From contig BTPP01000003.1 in the NCBI GenBank assembly GCA_037102815.1, positions 5,952,001 to 6,016,000 of the forward strand: 64,000 bases of DNA, read 5' to 3'. Of this stretch, positions 24,419-36,039 are shown piece after piece. Under the pieces are notes generated by a model, which was not told where the DNA came from, made no database searches, and saw only the letters and a list, made by a program, of their open reading frames with translations. The stretch comes from Neurospora intermedia. Lineage: Eukaryota; Ascomycota; Sordariomycetes; Sordariales; Sordariaceae. Every line of letters begins with the position of its first letter. Within the stretch, counting starts at the first letter, position 1. Position numbers and translations under genes: made by a program.

Positions 24419-25151
24419 TTACTGCTGGTTCTTGTCCAACCTCCAAACCATGCTCGTCAGTGGCACGCCGTAGCAATCATATGTCTCCCTGCTCTCAAAC
24501 CCGCAAGCCTCATAAAGCGGCACTCCGGCATCGGTAGCTGTCAAGTACGCATCCCTTCCCTCCTTCCTTGCGTGCTCCAAGCCCCATTTCAGTAACTTCC
24601 TGCCAATTCCCCTCCTGTGCTGCTTGGGATCAACACTGATCAGGATTGCATCTGTCCCATCTCTTCGTCAGTTCACACCCTCCCTATTACTTCCCTGCCA
24701 TCTCACGTGCACCTCGCCAATACTCACACCAATAATCTTCATGTCCCCTTGGTCCCAAAGTCTCCTTATCCTTGGCCGTAAACCTCTTCACAACTTTGGC
24801 GAACATGTCCTTGTCATACGTCGCCGGCCTAACCTCCACACCCAACACCTCTGGCTCCTCGAGGCCCGGCTTTTGCCAGTGTGCAGAACCCAGGATTTCC
24901 TTTTCCTCACCGGTGGATTCGTCAACTTGCACAGCAACCACGCATGGCTTCCCCTCGCGCATCCGCTTGATGTACATGGACGTGCGCCATGTGATTTCGT
25001 CGGCGGTCAGATCGGCTTCGGTGACGGTTGCCGTAGCCAGTTGGGAGCGCGGGAAGATGAGGGGAGAGAGGGAGTCGGCGAAGGCGGCTGTGGCGATGCG
25101 GGCGATGGAAGGGGCGTCGGCCTCGGTGGCGGGGCGGAGGGTGATGGTCAT
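24419..25151 (-). CDS. GNAT-family N-acetyltransferase
   Basis: Two exons, 25151-24728 and 24651-24419, with donor GTGAGT and acceptor CAG; 218 residues. ATG 25151 (MTITLRPATEADAPSIARIA) is the first ATG; the open frame further upstream begins with GTG. The N-terminus is a standard GNAT opening (LRPATEADA). Motif A, the acetyl-CoA pyrophosphate loop, is in exon 2 at residues 149-159 (DPKQHRRGIGR), followed by KLLKWGLEHARKEG. Motif B-like LTATDAGVPLYEACGF completes the fold. Without the intron the frame would run into a premature stop, so the splice is well supported. It should transfer acetyl from acetyl-CoA to an amine; substrate unknown, cytosolic by absence of a targeting signal. Confidence 0.87.
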
Positions 25152-26059
25152 CTTGGCGGTTTGCCTCACAAAGGTAGAGTGGTGAAAAGAGGATTCAGAT
25201 ATCCCATAGCGGGCTCACTTTTCCGTCTTTGTTTTTTATGTTGTTGTTAGGGGTTTATATCCTCCTTGGCTTCCTCCGTTCCGAGTTTCCGGCCTCTCCG
25301 GGTCCCGGCCCTCTAGGCTTTGGCCGGCGGAGTCATCGGCCTGGACTCATCTGGCAAGGCCGATAGACTGCTGATGGAGCCCTCCCGTAGCGCTTATGGT
25401 CACCACTGGTTAGCACCGGATGGACTTAGCAGACCAATCCTTGACAGCAACAGGGCTTCCGGCTTTCGCGATCCACCGGACATGGCGGAGAGTTGCCGAT
25501 TCCGGGGTCCGATGGCCGATCAGTGCTGACCGGACATGGAAGGGGAAAGGAAAGAGCAACGGTTGCAGGGGACTTTCAAAGGCTGTAAGGGCGATAAGGA
25601 TGGCATCGCGGATTACTGGTGATGTCTGCCAGCGCCAGGTGCAATGGAAAAGTCGAAAGGAGGATGGAAAGTGGAAGTAAACAAACTCCCGTCTTGAACC
25701 GCAACTCCTCGCCCACGCAAATGCCCTGTAAAATTGTTAGTGACCCCTCTGAAGCCCTTTGCTAAATCACGCCGAGATCGCAGCTACAACGAAAATGAAG
25801 CGAATTAAAAACCCACCAGCATACGATAAATAGAATGAGGTACCTGTTTAAGGGCAGGAAATGCTTCCTTCCGCTGTTGATTGATTAAAAGATGTGACAG
25901 GGAAGCAATACTCTGTCGTTGCAATTGTATCTTCCAACCCAGGAGCAAAGCATGGAAACTACTATACTTGGTACTGCTAGACCTACTTTTCTCCGTGATC
26001 CATCGGAACCTCCTCACGCACTTCTTGGCAGTCAAGGACGCTGTAAAAATTGTTAGTGA
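25152..26059. other. Intergenic flank abutting the AT-rich block
   Basis: Normal-composition DNA between the GNAT gene and the left border of the TpA-rich block. It contains two direct copies of a short motif at 25726-25746 and 26041-26061, the second touching the border. No gene supported. Confidence 0.5.
25726..25746 (+). repeat. Border motif, copy 1
   Basis: Contains GTAAAATTGTTAGTGACCC. The same motif with one extra A recurs 315 bp downstream at 26041, directly at the block border. A diverged inverted copy lies just inside the right border (54254-54274). Confidence 0.7.
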
Positions 26060-26063
26060 CCCT
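26041..26063 (+). repeat. Border motif, copy 2, abutting left terminal repeat
   Basis: Second direct copy of the motif at 25726. It overlaps the CCCTTG target-duplication candidate and ends next to the start of the left terminal inverted repeat. Confidence 0.7.
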
Positions 26064-26065
26064 TG
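26060..26065 (+). repeat. Candidate 6-bp target-site duplication, left copy
   Basis: CCCTTG immediately before the left terminal inverted repeat. The same six bases follow the right terminal repeat at 54343-54348. Confidence 0.6.
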
Positions 26066-26099
26066 TACGGTGGCCCAAATTTAGGTTATGCTCAATTGA
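26066..26099 (+). repeat. Left terminal inverted repeat of the 28-kb block
   Basis: 34 bp beginning TACGGTGGCC and ending GCTCAATTGA. It matches the reverse complement of 54309-54342 at 31 of 34 positions; the three differences are transitions of the kind RIP produces. It lies at the transition from normal to TpA-rich composition. Confidence 0.75.
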
Positions 26100-26389
26100 T
26101 AGAATCTTATTCAAAAAAAGTCCGTACTAGCTGTAAGTATTAGATACGTGCCCGGGCGCGTTAATGTAGATTCAATTTAATAATCAAATGTTCCTTATAT
26201 TGTATACCACCCTACTTCCTTCTATACATTAACGTACGTAAATATTTTCCCTATAATAATAATATATTAATTATTAGCGATGTAAATATATTATAACTAA
26301 TTGTAATTAATTAGTACGTATACGATATATATAATAATAATATATATATATATATAATTAATATTTAAAATAGTAATTATATCCGATAA

Positions 26390-27125
26390 CGGCGCCGCTA
26401 CTTTAGTAATAGTATTGTACCCGTATACCTTTAAGGGCAAGTCTATTGCGGATAGTATAGACGAAAATAAAGCTTTGGACGAGTTTAATAGTATTTAGCC
26501 TTAAGAAAAACGCCTCCGCTACGCTATAAAAAAGCTCTTCAATTATAAAGTTAATAAAGCCTACGCTATTATAGTAGGTTATTAGGTAAATACTATTATT
26601 AAAGTTGGTTAATTAGTATTAGAAGTAATTAAATTTAACAGTTAGTAATAGACTATTCTCCATTGCCTTTCTCTTAAAATATATTAGAAGAGGGGAGAGT
26701 ATATTACGTTTAAATTAAAGTAGGAACGTCCGGAGTAATTTATTAGTCTTACTTATTATTTCTTTAGTATAAAGACTAATAAATATACTTATAGTAAATA
26801 TATATTATTTATTAACCCCGGTCCCTTTTTTGAGTACGTTTCCGGCGGTAAGACTTTTAGTAAGGGCGCTTATACGAATTACTATTATAAGGGCGAGGGT
26901 AAAGGTTGTTCCTTGCGTAAGGGTATATATATAATTTCTTTTATAATTTTTTATTATAATTATTTATTAATTTTCTATTTAGATTTCGAATTGGAGGAGA
27001 AGAAGGCGAAGGATAAAGAAGTTCCCTTCTCTACTAAGACTATCCGTGGTTGTAAGGTTAAGGATTTGGAGAGAGTTTTAGCTTGGATTCATATTGAGAT
27101 TGCGGATCGTAAGATCGATATATAA
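26390..27125 (+). pseudogene. RIP-degraded coding remnant, unknown family
   Basis: The plus strand keeps a protein-like frame from about 26,390 (peptides such as YPYTFKGKSIADSIDENKAL and EKRLRYAIKKLFNY) interrupted by TAG/TAA codons at positions where CAG, CAA or TGG could have stood. A clean 70-codon end runs from 26913 to 27125 and ends with LERVLAWIHIEIADRKIDI. Composition is better than in the sequence after it. The stops are consistent with RIP. I do not recognise the protein. Confidence 0.4.
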
Positions 27126-27129
27126 AATT

Positions 27130-28820
27130 AAATTATAATTTTAAATAACTCTAAATTAATAGTTTAAACGTAATACTTACATTTAAATAGTTACTTATAT
27201 ATTATAACGTTTTTATACCTTAATTTTTAATATTATATTTGTAAAATTTAAAAAATATTTTTTATAAAAAGAATTTTCTTAATAAAATTAAATAAGTAAG
27301 TATATAATATAATAATAGAAAACAAAATTTGAGTAGTATATAATTATTTAAATTAGTTTTCTTTAAGGTAAATATAACGTATATTTTTAAAAAAAATATA
27401 TAAAGAAAATAAAAAGTTTCTTAAAATAATAACTTTTATTTTGGAAATATATATATATTTAAATAATAAGTATTAATAAGTACGTTTATATAAGCGCTTT
27501 TAAGAAAATAATTTAATAATATCCAAGTTTTATATTATTTTATATAAAACTTTCAACCTTATATTATAAAATAGGATAATAAAATAAATAATTAATATAA
27601 AAGGTTATAATACTTATATAGTTAATATAAAGTATAATATAAAAAAGGCATAAATTAATTACTAAATCTTTCCTTATCCTTTCGTTCTCCCTTTTTTATA
27701 ATCTTTCTTTTATCTTTTTTTAATTCTTTTTATTATTCTCTTTTCTTCTCTCCTTTTCTACTTTCTTTTTTTTCTTTTTTTCTTTTTTTTTCTTCTTCTT
27801 TATTTTTCTTATTTTCGCTAGTTTTTAACCCCTCTCTTAGATTTTCCTCTATTAATATCCCTTTTCTTCTACTTTCAAACTTAGTTTTCCTCTTTTCTTT
27901 ACTTTCTTTATAATATTTCTATAGAATTTAAAAGTAGTATAATTATTCTTTAATATATATATATATATATATTATTATATATAGATATATTTCTAAAAGA
28001 TAAATATATTATATTAATACTAATATAATAAAGTATAAGTTTATTTTAATTATAATCCAACTATAGAAATTAATATATAGACAATAACTTTTAAAATAAT
28101 ATAAAAAGTCTTTATCTAATACTAACTATATTAAGTTTCTAAATAACTTTATAGAAATAAAGTATTAAATTTTACAATATATAATAAAGCTTTTATTATT
28201 TTTTCGCTTTTAAAGTAGTATTAGGACTTAAATTATATATACTCCTTATAATAAATAAATACTAAATACGTTTAAATATAAATTTAACAATATTTGAAAA
28301 TTAAATTCTACTACTATTTACAAACTCTTATTATTTTATAATTCTATATTAAAACTAATAATATTAAATTAAAAACTAATAAAATAATAATTCTATTATT
28401 ATTATTCTAACTTTTATTTTTTAAATTGTATATACTTTAATTCGAATATATATTATATAAAGCTCCTTTTAATAAGTTAAAATTATATTTTCAATATATA
28501 AAAATAAAAAAGTAAAATTTAAAATATTGTATATATTTTTAATATTTATTTCTAAATAAATATTTATTCTAGAAATATATAGGAATATTAGAATTTCCGT
28601 AACTTCTATTAACTCTATCTTATATTTATAATTTTTAAACTACTATAATATAATTTGAAAATAGTTTTTAAAATTAATTAAAACTTAAAAATCAAATAAT
28701 ATATATAAGGTTAATATTAATACTATTTATAAAAATTGGAGATAATTAGAATTCTATTATATTTTCCAAAATTTAAAATATTATTTATATAGAGTTACTT
28801 GCAAAAGCAATTTTATTACA
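27130..28820. other. Extremely AT-rich stretch without coding trace
   Basis: Almost pure A/T with very few C or G, except a pyrimidine-rich tract at 27667-27830. No frame of note on either strand. It is probably repeat sequence RIPped to saturation, or originally AT-rich non-coding DNA. Confidence 0.5.
27667..27830 (+). repeat. Pyrimidine (T/C) tract of about 165 bp
   Basis: A plus-strand run of T and C with only scattered A and one G, made of TTTCTTTT and TCTTCT units. It is a low-complexity homopyrimidine tract able to form triplex DNA. Cytosines survive here because CpT and CpC are poor RIP contexts. Confidence 0.65.
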
Positions 28821-28829
28821 GTATAAGGT

Positions 28830-31800
28830 GTTTTATTACTAGTAACTACTACTTTAGAGGCACTTTATAATATTTAAAACCTAAATACAATCGTCTCCGA
28901 TTGAAGTAAACTCTTTCTATTCTTCTTTTATTAAATATTACTTCTTTATATTACTTACAATAAACCTAAGTCTACTCTTTTCTAAAATTATTATTTTATC
29001 TCTTTACTATAGCCTTTAAACGTTGCCCAATTACTAATATTTTATACTTTTACTATTTCGTTAAATACCCTACCTAATTAATCTATAGTAATTGCGAGGA
29101 ACCGTTTATTATTTAAGTAATTCCTCTTAATATTCTAGAAATAGCTTTTATTATTAATTCGGACTCTCCTAACCCGAGTCCTACTCGCTTAACTTTATCC
29201 AATTAGCTTCAATTAAAGGTTATTCCCTATAGTAACTATATTTTAAAGCGGGCTCTTATTATTCAAATACTTTTAATTCCAACGGGAATTAAAAATAATA
29301 TATTAAACGAATTTATAGATATTAACGTCGCTTACTAATAGTAAATTATTAATTTATTAGAATATAATATTCCGAAGAACGTTCGGTATATTATTTTCTA
29401 ATAGTATTAATAGTTTATAAAATATTAGATAATATACGGCGAGAAAATCCTAATTAAAGTAAGAACTCTAAATTTAGTCTTAAAGAGCTACGGTAGAAAT
29501 TTTAATTTATTGGAGGTATTCCCTAACTATTCTACTTTTATTTATAAAATTAGAGATTAGTACCTTTTCGAAAAGAATTTTACATATAAAATTAATATTA
29601 ATAAAGTAGAATTCGTTGGAGTCGACCCTTAGGTAATTAATAGTAAAGTATAATTTATTAACCTCTATTTAGACTTATTAAAGTCAATTAATTTCGAAGG
29701 GCTTTAAAAAGTTATTAAGATTCTAAGTAAAGTTAAAAAAGATTTGCCTTTAATAATTACCCTTGCGGAAACCCTTATTATTAGCGAGAGCGAAAATTTA
29801 ACGGATTAAATCGCTATTCTTAAAATATTAATTTTTAAACGTATATATAAGCGAACAACTTCCCTATAAAATGGTTCTACTACCCCCTTTTTAACGCCTA
29901 AATGTATTTTAGTCCTAAAAATAGAATTAGAGGAAAGAATTAAATAAGAACTAAATATTAAATAAAAGCCTAGTATTAAGCAAGAGCCGGGTATTAAGCG
30001 GGTTCTATAAATTAAAAGGGAGCTTATAAGTAGAGCGGGGCTAATTATTAAATATAAATCTAATATAGTATAAGTATTGAAAATTAAATATAATTGGCCT
30101 ATTAATACTTCGGCTAGTAATAAACAAACTATAAATAGAATAGCAATAATTAATTAGAAAGGAATATTAAAGGAAGTAAATATTCCCCCCTTAGCGCAAT
30201 TGTAAATTATATTTTAGGAGGAAAGTAGTATAAAGGGTAACGAAAGGGGCAATATAGGAGATAATACTAATTTATTAGGCGAGGATACGGAGGAGGAAGG
30301 TATATTTATAAATTTAATTAATACTAAAGAGGTACTTACCGTTATTAGGAAATATTATTAGGGATCGAAGCTAATTAGCTCCAATACGGGCCTATCCGCT
30401 CCTATCGTCGGTATTCCGCCCCCGGCCTTATTAATTCGTAATTAGAAACGGTAGTGATTATTTATTTCGGGGTTTATTCTATATATATTTATTTTATTTT
30501 ATTTAAAACTTTAGATATTTATTTTACTTTTAGTTTTTTTTTCTAATTAATATATACAAAGTATTACTATTATATAAGAAGTAAAAACTAATTTAAATAA
30601 GGTTATATATATTCTCTAATATTTACTATATGTTATATATTTACCTATTTCGTTCTATTAATTCTAATATTCTATAATTACTTCCAATATAAAATCTAAT
30701 CCCTCTAATAGTTATTATTATATTTGATTCTATTTGGCCCGCTATTTAAATCCTTTATTATATAGTCTATATTACCTCCGCCTTATCTTATAAGCTCTTT
30801 TACTTTATTAAAGCTACTTTATAATAATATTATAAGATAAAATAGTAGATTGTTTATTATTAACCGATAGTCTACTAATTTATTTCGTAAGTATTCGTAC
30901 TATATACGGAATAGCGAATTATAACCGTTACGAGCGTATAGTATAAAACCTTCTATAATAGACGTATATAAATCTATTATTATTTATAGTAAGTATCGGT
31001 CCAATTCGAAATTCTCGTACCGTATTATATTCTTCAAGTACTAGTACTATCCCTAGTCCATTTCGTATTAATAATCAAGAGTTTCAATTTTATTATATTT
31101 ATAATATAAATTTACTAATTTTCCTAGGATAATATAATACTAGCCTACTTGCGGCCGGATAGTATATTAATTTTAATAATTAATAAAATCCTAGAATTTA
31201 CGTCGGATTTAAGGTATAAATATATAGAGTAACGCTATATAGTCTTCTATTTTAAATCCGTTCCAAATATTTAATACTTTTAATCTTTAAAAGTATTCCT
31301 AATAATATTAGATTGGAGCCGATTAAAGAGGATTAGAAGAAATTTATAATTTAAATAAATAATCGGCTATTATATAACTACTTCTATTAATTTTTAATTG
31401 GCTAATTAGTAATACTTTATCTTCGTATAAAAACGTTAGGTATATAGAGCAGTACCTCGGGATTATATATCGGTAAAACCTAATCCTTAAAAACTATATT
31501 ATATTATATAATAATATTTTAGTTAGGGGGGCCCGGCTTAAAAATAACGATTTTGTCCGGCGCTATACGTCGAAGTTTTAAAATCCTTTATAATTAATTG
31601 CCGAATACGAAGTAATAGAGCCTATATACTAGTATATTAACTTTATTATTATAATCGGATTATATTTATATTAGTATAAAATTACGCTTCCTAATTATTT
31701 CTACTTACTAATAGAAGATAGATCTTTATATTATTGCGGAAATTCTAATATAGAATTATATAATATATTAAGAATAGGTATTAATATTAGTATAAATTTT

Positions 31801-32460
31801 AATATTATAATTATATAACTTTAAATAAGTATTAATATATTATAAATAATTAGGATTGGATATAATCTATCTTCCTTTATAGCGTTATAGAAGGTCGAAC
31901 TTATTTTAGACTACTTAAGGGAAAAATTCTTTAAAATAAATAAAGAGTAGTTCTTATAATAAGTAAAGGTCGAAGAATTTTGTAAAGTAGTATTATAGTT
32001 CGCATTTATTTATTCTTCGAATAAAATAAGCTTCGTCCGATTTTTATATTTTGTAAAGAATAGTTCGTACTTTTATAAATTTATTTTTAAGGATTTTAGG
32101 CGTGTATTTTCGGAAAATACCTAAGTTTTTTCGTAAATTTTGCAACCTATTGAAAGAAATTGTATATCTTCGCTTTTAAAGGATAATAAATAATTCTTTA
32201 TTATTAGGTACCTTTTTAAAGTAGATAGTTTAAACCTCTACGCGAAGTATATTCGTAGTAAGTATTTTAAATCTATATTAAGGTACTATCTCTAAGGTTT
32301 TTAGAAAGTAGCCTAAGGTTATAGTATTTATTTCGATATTATACTATTCTTTTAAACTTCTAAGGATTTCTTTGCGGGAGAGTTTATTAATATACGTTTT
32401 GAGGATGAAGGTTGTATATAGCCGGAGGTTAATACATTTGCGACCTATTATTAGTAAAAA
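28830..32460 (+). pseudogene. RIP-degraded coding remnants, unknown family
   Basis: Long stretches with codon-like structure on the plus strand, interrupted by many stops. Recognisable low-stop segments include one near 30,350-30,450 reading GLSAPIVGIPPPALLI and others around 31,500-31,560 and 32,000-32,400. No family motif (reverse transcriptase, transposase or integrase) could be identified with confidence. It may be one or two degraded open frames of the outer element or of a nested element. Confidence 0.3.
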
Positions 32461-32469
32461 ATACAGTTT

Positions 32470-32740
32470 CCTTGGCCGGAGCCTATGTGGCTAAGGAAGA
32501 TAGAGAAACGCCCATGTAAATCGACATTTCAATACACCCAATCAAATCCATTTGCCAAGACGGGAAGCACGGGAAGTATAGGAAGGTTCTTGGCATTTTA
32601 AATTCGTACTCAGGGGCACAACACCAGCCAAAACATCACCAGATCTGACCCCTTCTACGAATCTTTCTATTATTTTGCCTATAAACCCGGCTGCTCTTAG
32701 TAAATAGTCTCTAGAATGCTCCAATCAAGTAATATAGTCT
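32470..32740. other. Island of near-normal composition inside the RIPped block
   Basis: About 270 bp rich in CA and TG dinucleotides (for example CATTTCAATACACCCAATCA), unlike its surroundings where these are almost absent. It therefore was not RIPped, because it was unique or arrived after RIP. I found no terminal repeats or target duplication at its edges. The minus frame at 32542-32724 (60 codons) has no recognised domain. Confidence 0.5.
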
Positions 32741-32744
32741 ACTT

Positions 32745-35354
32745 CCAACTACCTTACTATTACCAACCCTACCAGGAGTACTATAGGGACGCCCGTAGTA
32801 TAGCGGTTTACGGGGACGCCTGCAACTACTACTAGTATAAGTCTAGAGAGCTCGCGCATTCAACTCCCTATTTATACCTTATTTCTTCTTTAAACGTTCA
32901 AATATATACTACTAACCTCTCTCAAATCCTTCTTATCTTCAAATTTTAGTATTGCTACATATAGGCCATTCTAGGGAATAGGAGATGTAAAACCGCCGTA
33001 AAACGTACTATCTCTCGGTACCGTTAACGGTTATTCTAAAAAAGGGTGTACTATAAGGCATTCGACTAGAGTACGCGGAATAAATCGAACTAAACTCCTT
33101 TCTTTTTTTCTTTTCTTTTTTTTTTAGCCGGTATTAAGAATTAACTACCTAAATCCTAAATTAAAATAATCTAAATTATAATTAATAATAAGGGTAACAT
33201 ACTACTTTAAACGGATAGGAAAATAAAGGCTAGGGGTAGTTATAATTTTCTTCTTCTTCTTCTTATATAGAAGGTTATCTTTAGTTAATAATACTATTTT
33301 AGTACCGACCTAACCTCTAGTAGTAGTAGTATATTAGCGCTTAATAACGAGTAAATTATAGCGTTCTTCTTCTTCTTTCAATATATTATTAAGGCACTAT
33401 TTAAATTCGAAATTATCGTCTTCAAAGATAATTAATATAGTAGTATTGAGGGTTAATAATTAATAAAAGTAACGAAAAGTTGGATATAAGAAAGAAAGAG
33501 AAAGAGAGAGAAAGAGAGAGAGAGATTGAGAGTAGTAAAGACTTTAATTTATAACGGCTATTAATATAGAAAGTATATTTAAAGGTATTTATTATTATAT
33601 TTATCTACTATAGTAATAATTACTTTTACTAATCTATTATACTCTTATTAAATTATCCTACTCTTGCCAATCTATCCTCCTCTCAATTGTAGTAGTCTAT
33701 TATTAATACTAATACTTTTGCGAAGTCTTCTATAGAGCTTTCCTAAACTAATTCTTAATCCAATTCTACTAGAAGGAGTTATACTATTAGCTTTTAACCT
33801 AGCCCTACTACTAGACGGTCTACTACAAAGTCTTAATCTAAATTTACCGCAGGGTCTACCATAGGGTCTACCGCGTACTCTACGGGGCAGCCGGCCGTTA
33901 TTAGTATTATTATTATTATTGTTATTATTAATATTACCCAGTCCTAAAGGTAATTAGAGCCTTCGATTTATAATTAGAGGACTATTTAAATTACAAATAT
34001 AGTATAGCGGTAATAAATGGCCGGAATATAACTACTAAAGTATACGTTTAATTATATCTATAGTTCTATATATGTAAATCTTAGTATTTCTTATACGTAG
34101 AGCATCGATTTCGAAACTCTCATCAAATATAATACCCTTAATAGTATAAGTATAGAATATAATTATATATAATAGCCTAACTACAAAGTCCTTCTTTAAA
34201 ATATTACAAACGACCTTATCTAATATTTAACCCTACGCTTTATATATAGTAATAATATATATAATAATTAAAAGGAATTAGGTTCTTCTATAAGTATAAA
34301 TTCCTTTTAAGAACTTTCGGGTAGATTAAAATATAGGCACAATATACTCGGGGTCTTCAATATTAGGGTAATCTAAGTCTTTAAAGTAATTAAATCCTTA
34401 ATAATAATCGAAATACACTATAATAACAAAGGGGGAATCACCAACTTCGGGACTATAAGTACAAATAGGGTTAGCAAAAGGAAAACAATACTAGGCACAT
34501 AAATATCGAATAATTTACTACACATTATACATCTAATTACTATCCTACGTAATATTAACAACCGTACTAATCGAACTATTAATAAGGCTAGTTTCAATCC
34601 AAAGATTTTTAGTAAGCATAACTCTACTACCCTTAATGTAAGTAAATTTACTATATAGATTACTAATATTAATATACTTAACGTTTTTAATATTATTGGA
34701 TTCGTTAATAGCTTTAATAATAAAAGTAGGGCTTTCAAACTATTCTAAATACTTTAAATTATATTTATTAACTATAGTATTAGTTAGGTAGATTCGTAGA
34801 GTATCGTCGAACTCGGTTTAATTAAGTATAAATAATTTAAATTTAATACGGTTAGTTAATACCCGCTAATCCTATATAGTAGGGTTATTATTATATAATC
34901 CTTCTAATACAGTATAGAATTATTTTTACTTAGGGCTTTATTAACGAAGAATCTACTTCAATTCGATACTCCAATTAAAATTAAAGTAATAAACTTAACT
35001 ACTATATTAAACTAAGTCTAACTTACTTTCTAAACGCTTCTTCTTTTATTCTTCGGTCTTATTAGGAAGCCGGTCAGGATCATTATTTTCCCCTAATACT
35101 TCAAAAAGAATATCAGGATCGTTAATAAATTTAAGGGGTTCCTAGTAGAATAAGGCCTTTTATCCAATAAATACTAATTAGAAGAAATCCCTAAGAAGAA
35201 GTATATTAGTACTACCGAACCGCTTCCCTTAATTTTCAATAAAGGCCTAACGAAGGCGGGCGTTAATATAATATATAATTCTTATACTTAATATAAATTT
35301 TTCGTCGATAATAAAATATTTGTAAAGCTTCAATTTATTTTAAATATTAGTAAA
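32745..35354. other. RIPped flank 5' of the Gypsy element
   Basis: TpA-rich sequence that was the insertion target of the Gypsy element, so it is older than that insertion and probably continuous with DNA after 42888. It contains TTC/CTT-rich runs near 33,100-33,125 and 33,250-33,265. The minus strand has a 106-codon hydrophobic frame at 34418-34738, a likely artefact of AT-rich composition. Confidence 0.35.
33489..33526 (+). repeat. GA/GAAA purine microsatellite
   Basis: A purine run built of GAAA and GA units, 38 bp, in the RIPped flank of the Gypsy element. Its G residues survive because GA on this strand is not the RIP context. Confidence 0.7.
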
Positions 35355-35359
35355 ATTAG
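35355..35359 (+). repeat. Gypsy target-site duplication, left
   Basis: ATTAG directly before the 5' LTR, matched by ATTAG at 42883-42887 directly after the 3' LTR. Confidence 0.8.
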
Positions 35360-35612
35360 TATCACAAGATTAGCTGTAACTGCTTTGCATACGCACGGCT
35401 CCTACCATAGGCAATTGAGCCTCGTACTATACTATTACTACTATTAGCCAATAGTACATTACGTACATATATACGTACGACTAGTCTGAGCTTTGGGTAT
35501 AGCCTTCGTACCTTACCCTATATTGCCAAACCTATACACACCTCTCTTTCCCTCTCTTCGTATAACTATATATATTTAACCTACCCCCTACCTTTAACCT
35601 TGCCCCGTAATA
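35360..35612 (+). repeat. Gypsy 5' LTR
   Basis: 253 bp, starting TATCACAAG (before RIP most simply TGTCACAGG, judging from both copies) and ending CCGTAATA. It aligns end to end with 42630-42882 without gaps. Confidence 0.9.
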
Positions 35613-36039
35613 GTTAGTTGTACCTACTATTACACTACGAACGTATAACTTTATTACTCAATCGCCGCTATTGTAAGTATTTCCAACGAGCCTGCGATTA
35701 ATTCTTATACTATAATAGTCCCGGTCGTATTATACTACCAAGCTCGACTTTGAATTAATATTATTATATTACACTATAATACCCCGGCGTTTATAAAGTA
35801 ATACGCCTACCCAACTATAAAGTAGTACCCTATCCTTTATTAATTAAATTAATTAATATTATCCGTTACTAATATAAATATTACTATTTCTACTATCGGC
35901 TCAATTGTCGACCCTTCTTACGAATAGCTTTTCGAGAATATTATAGAATTATTCAATAGTAACCCTAACCCCAACGCTATAATTAAATAAAGCAATTTCA
36001 ATACTACCTCTAAATTTACTAATTACTACACTTTTCCTT

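Noticed and set aside
34418-34738. 106-codon very hydrophobic minus-strand frame
   Set aside because: Leu/Ile/Val richness is what AT-rich RIPped DNA gives in an open frame; not evidence of a membrane protein.
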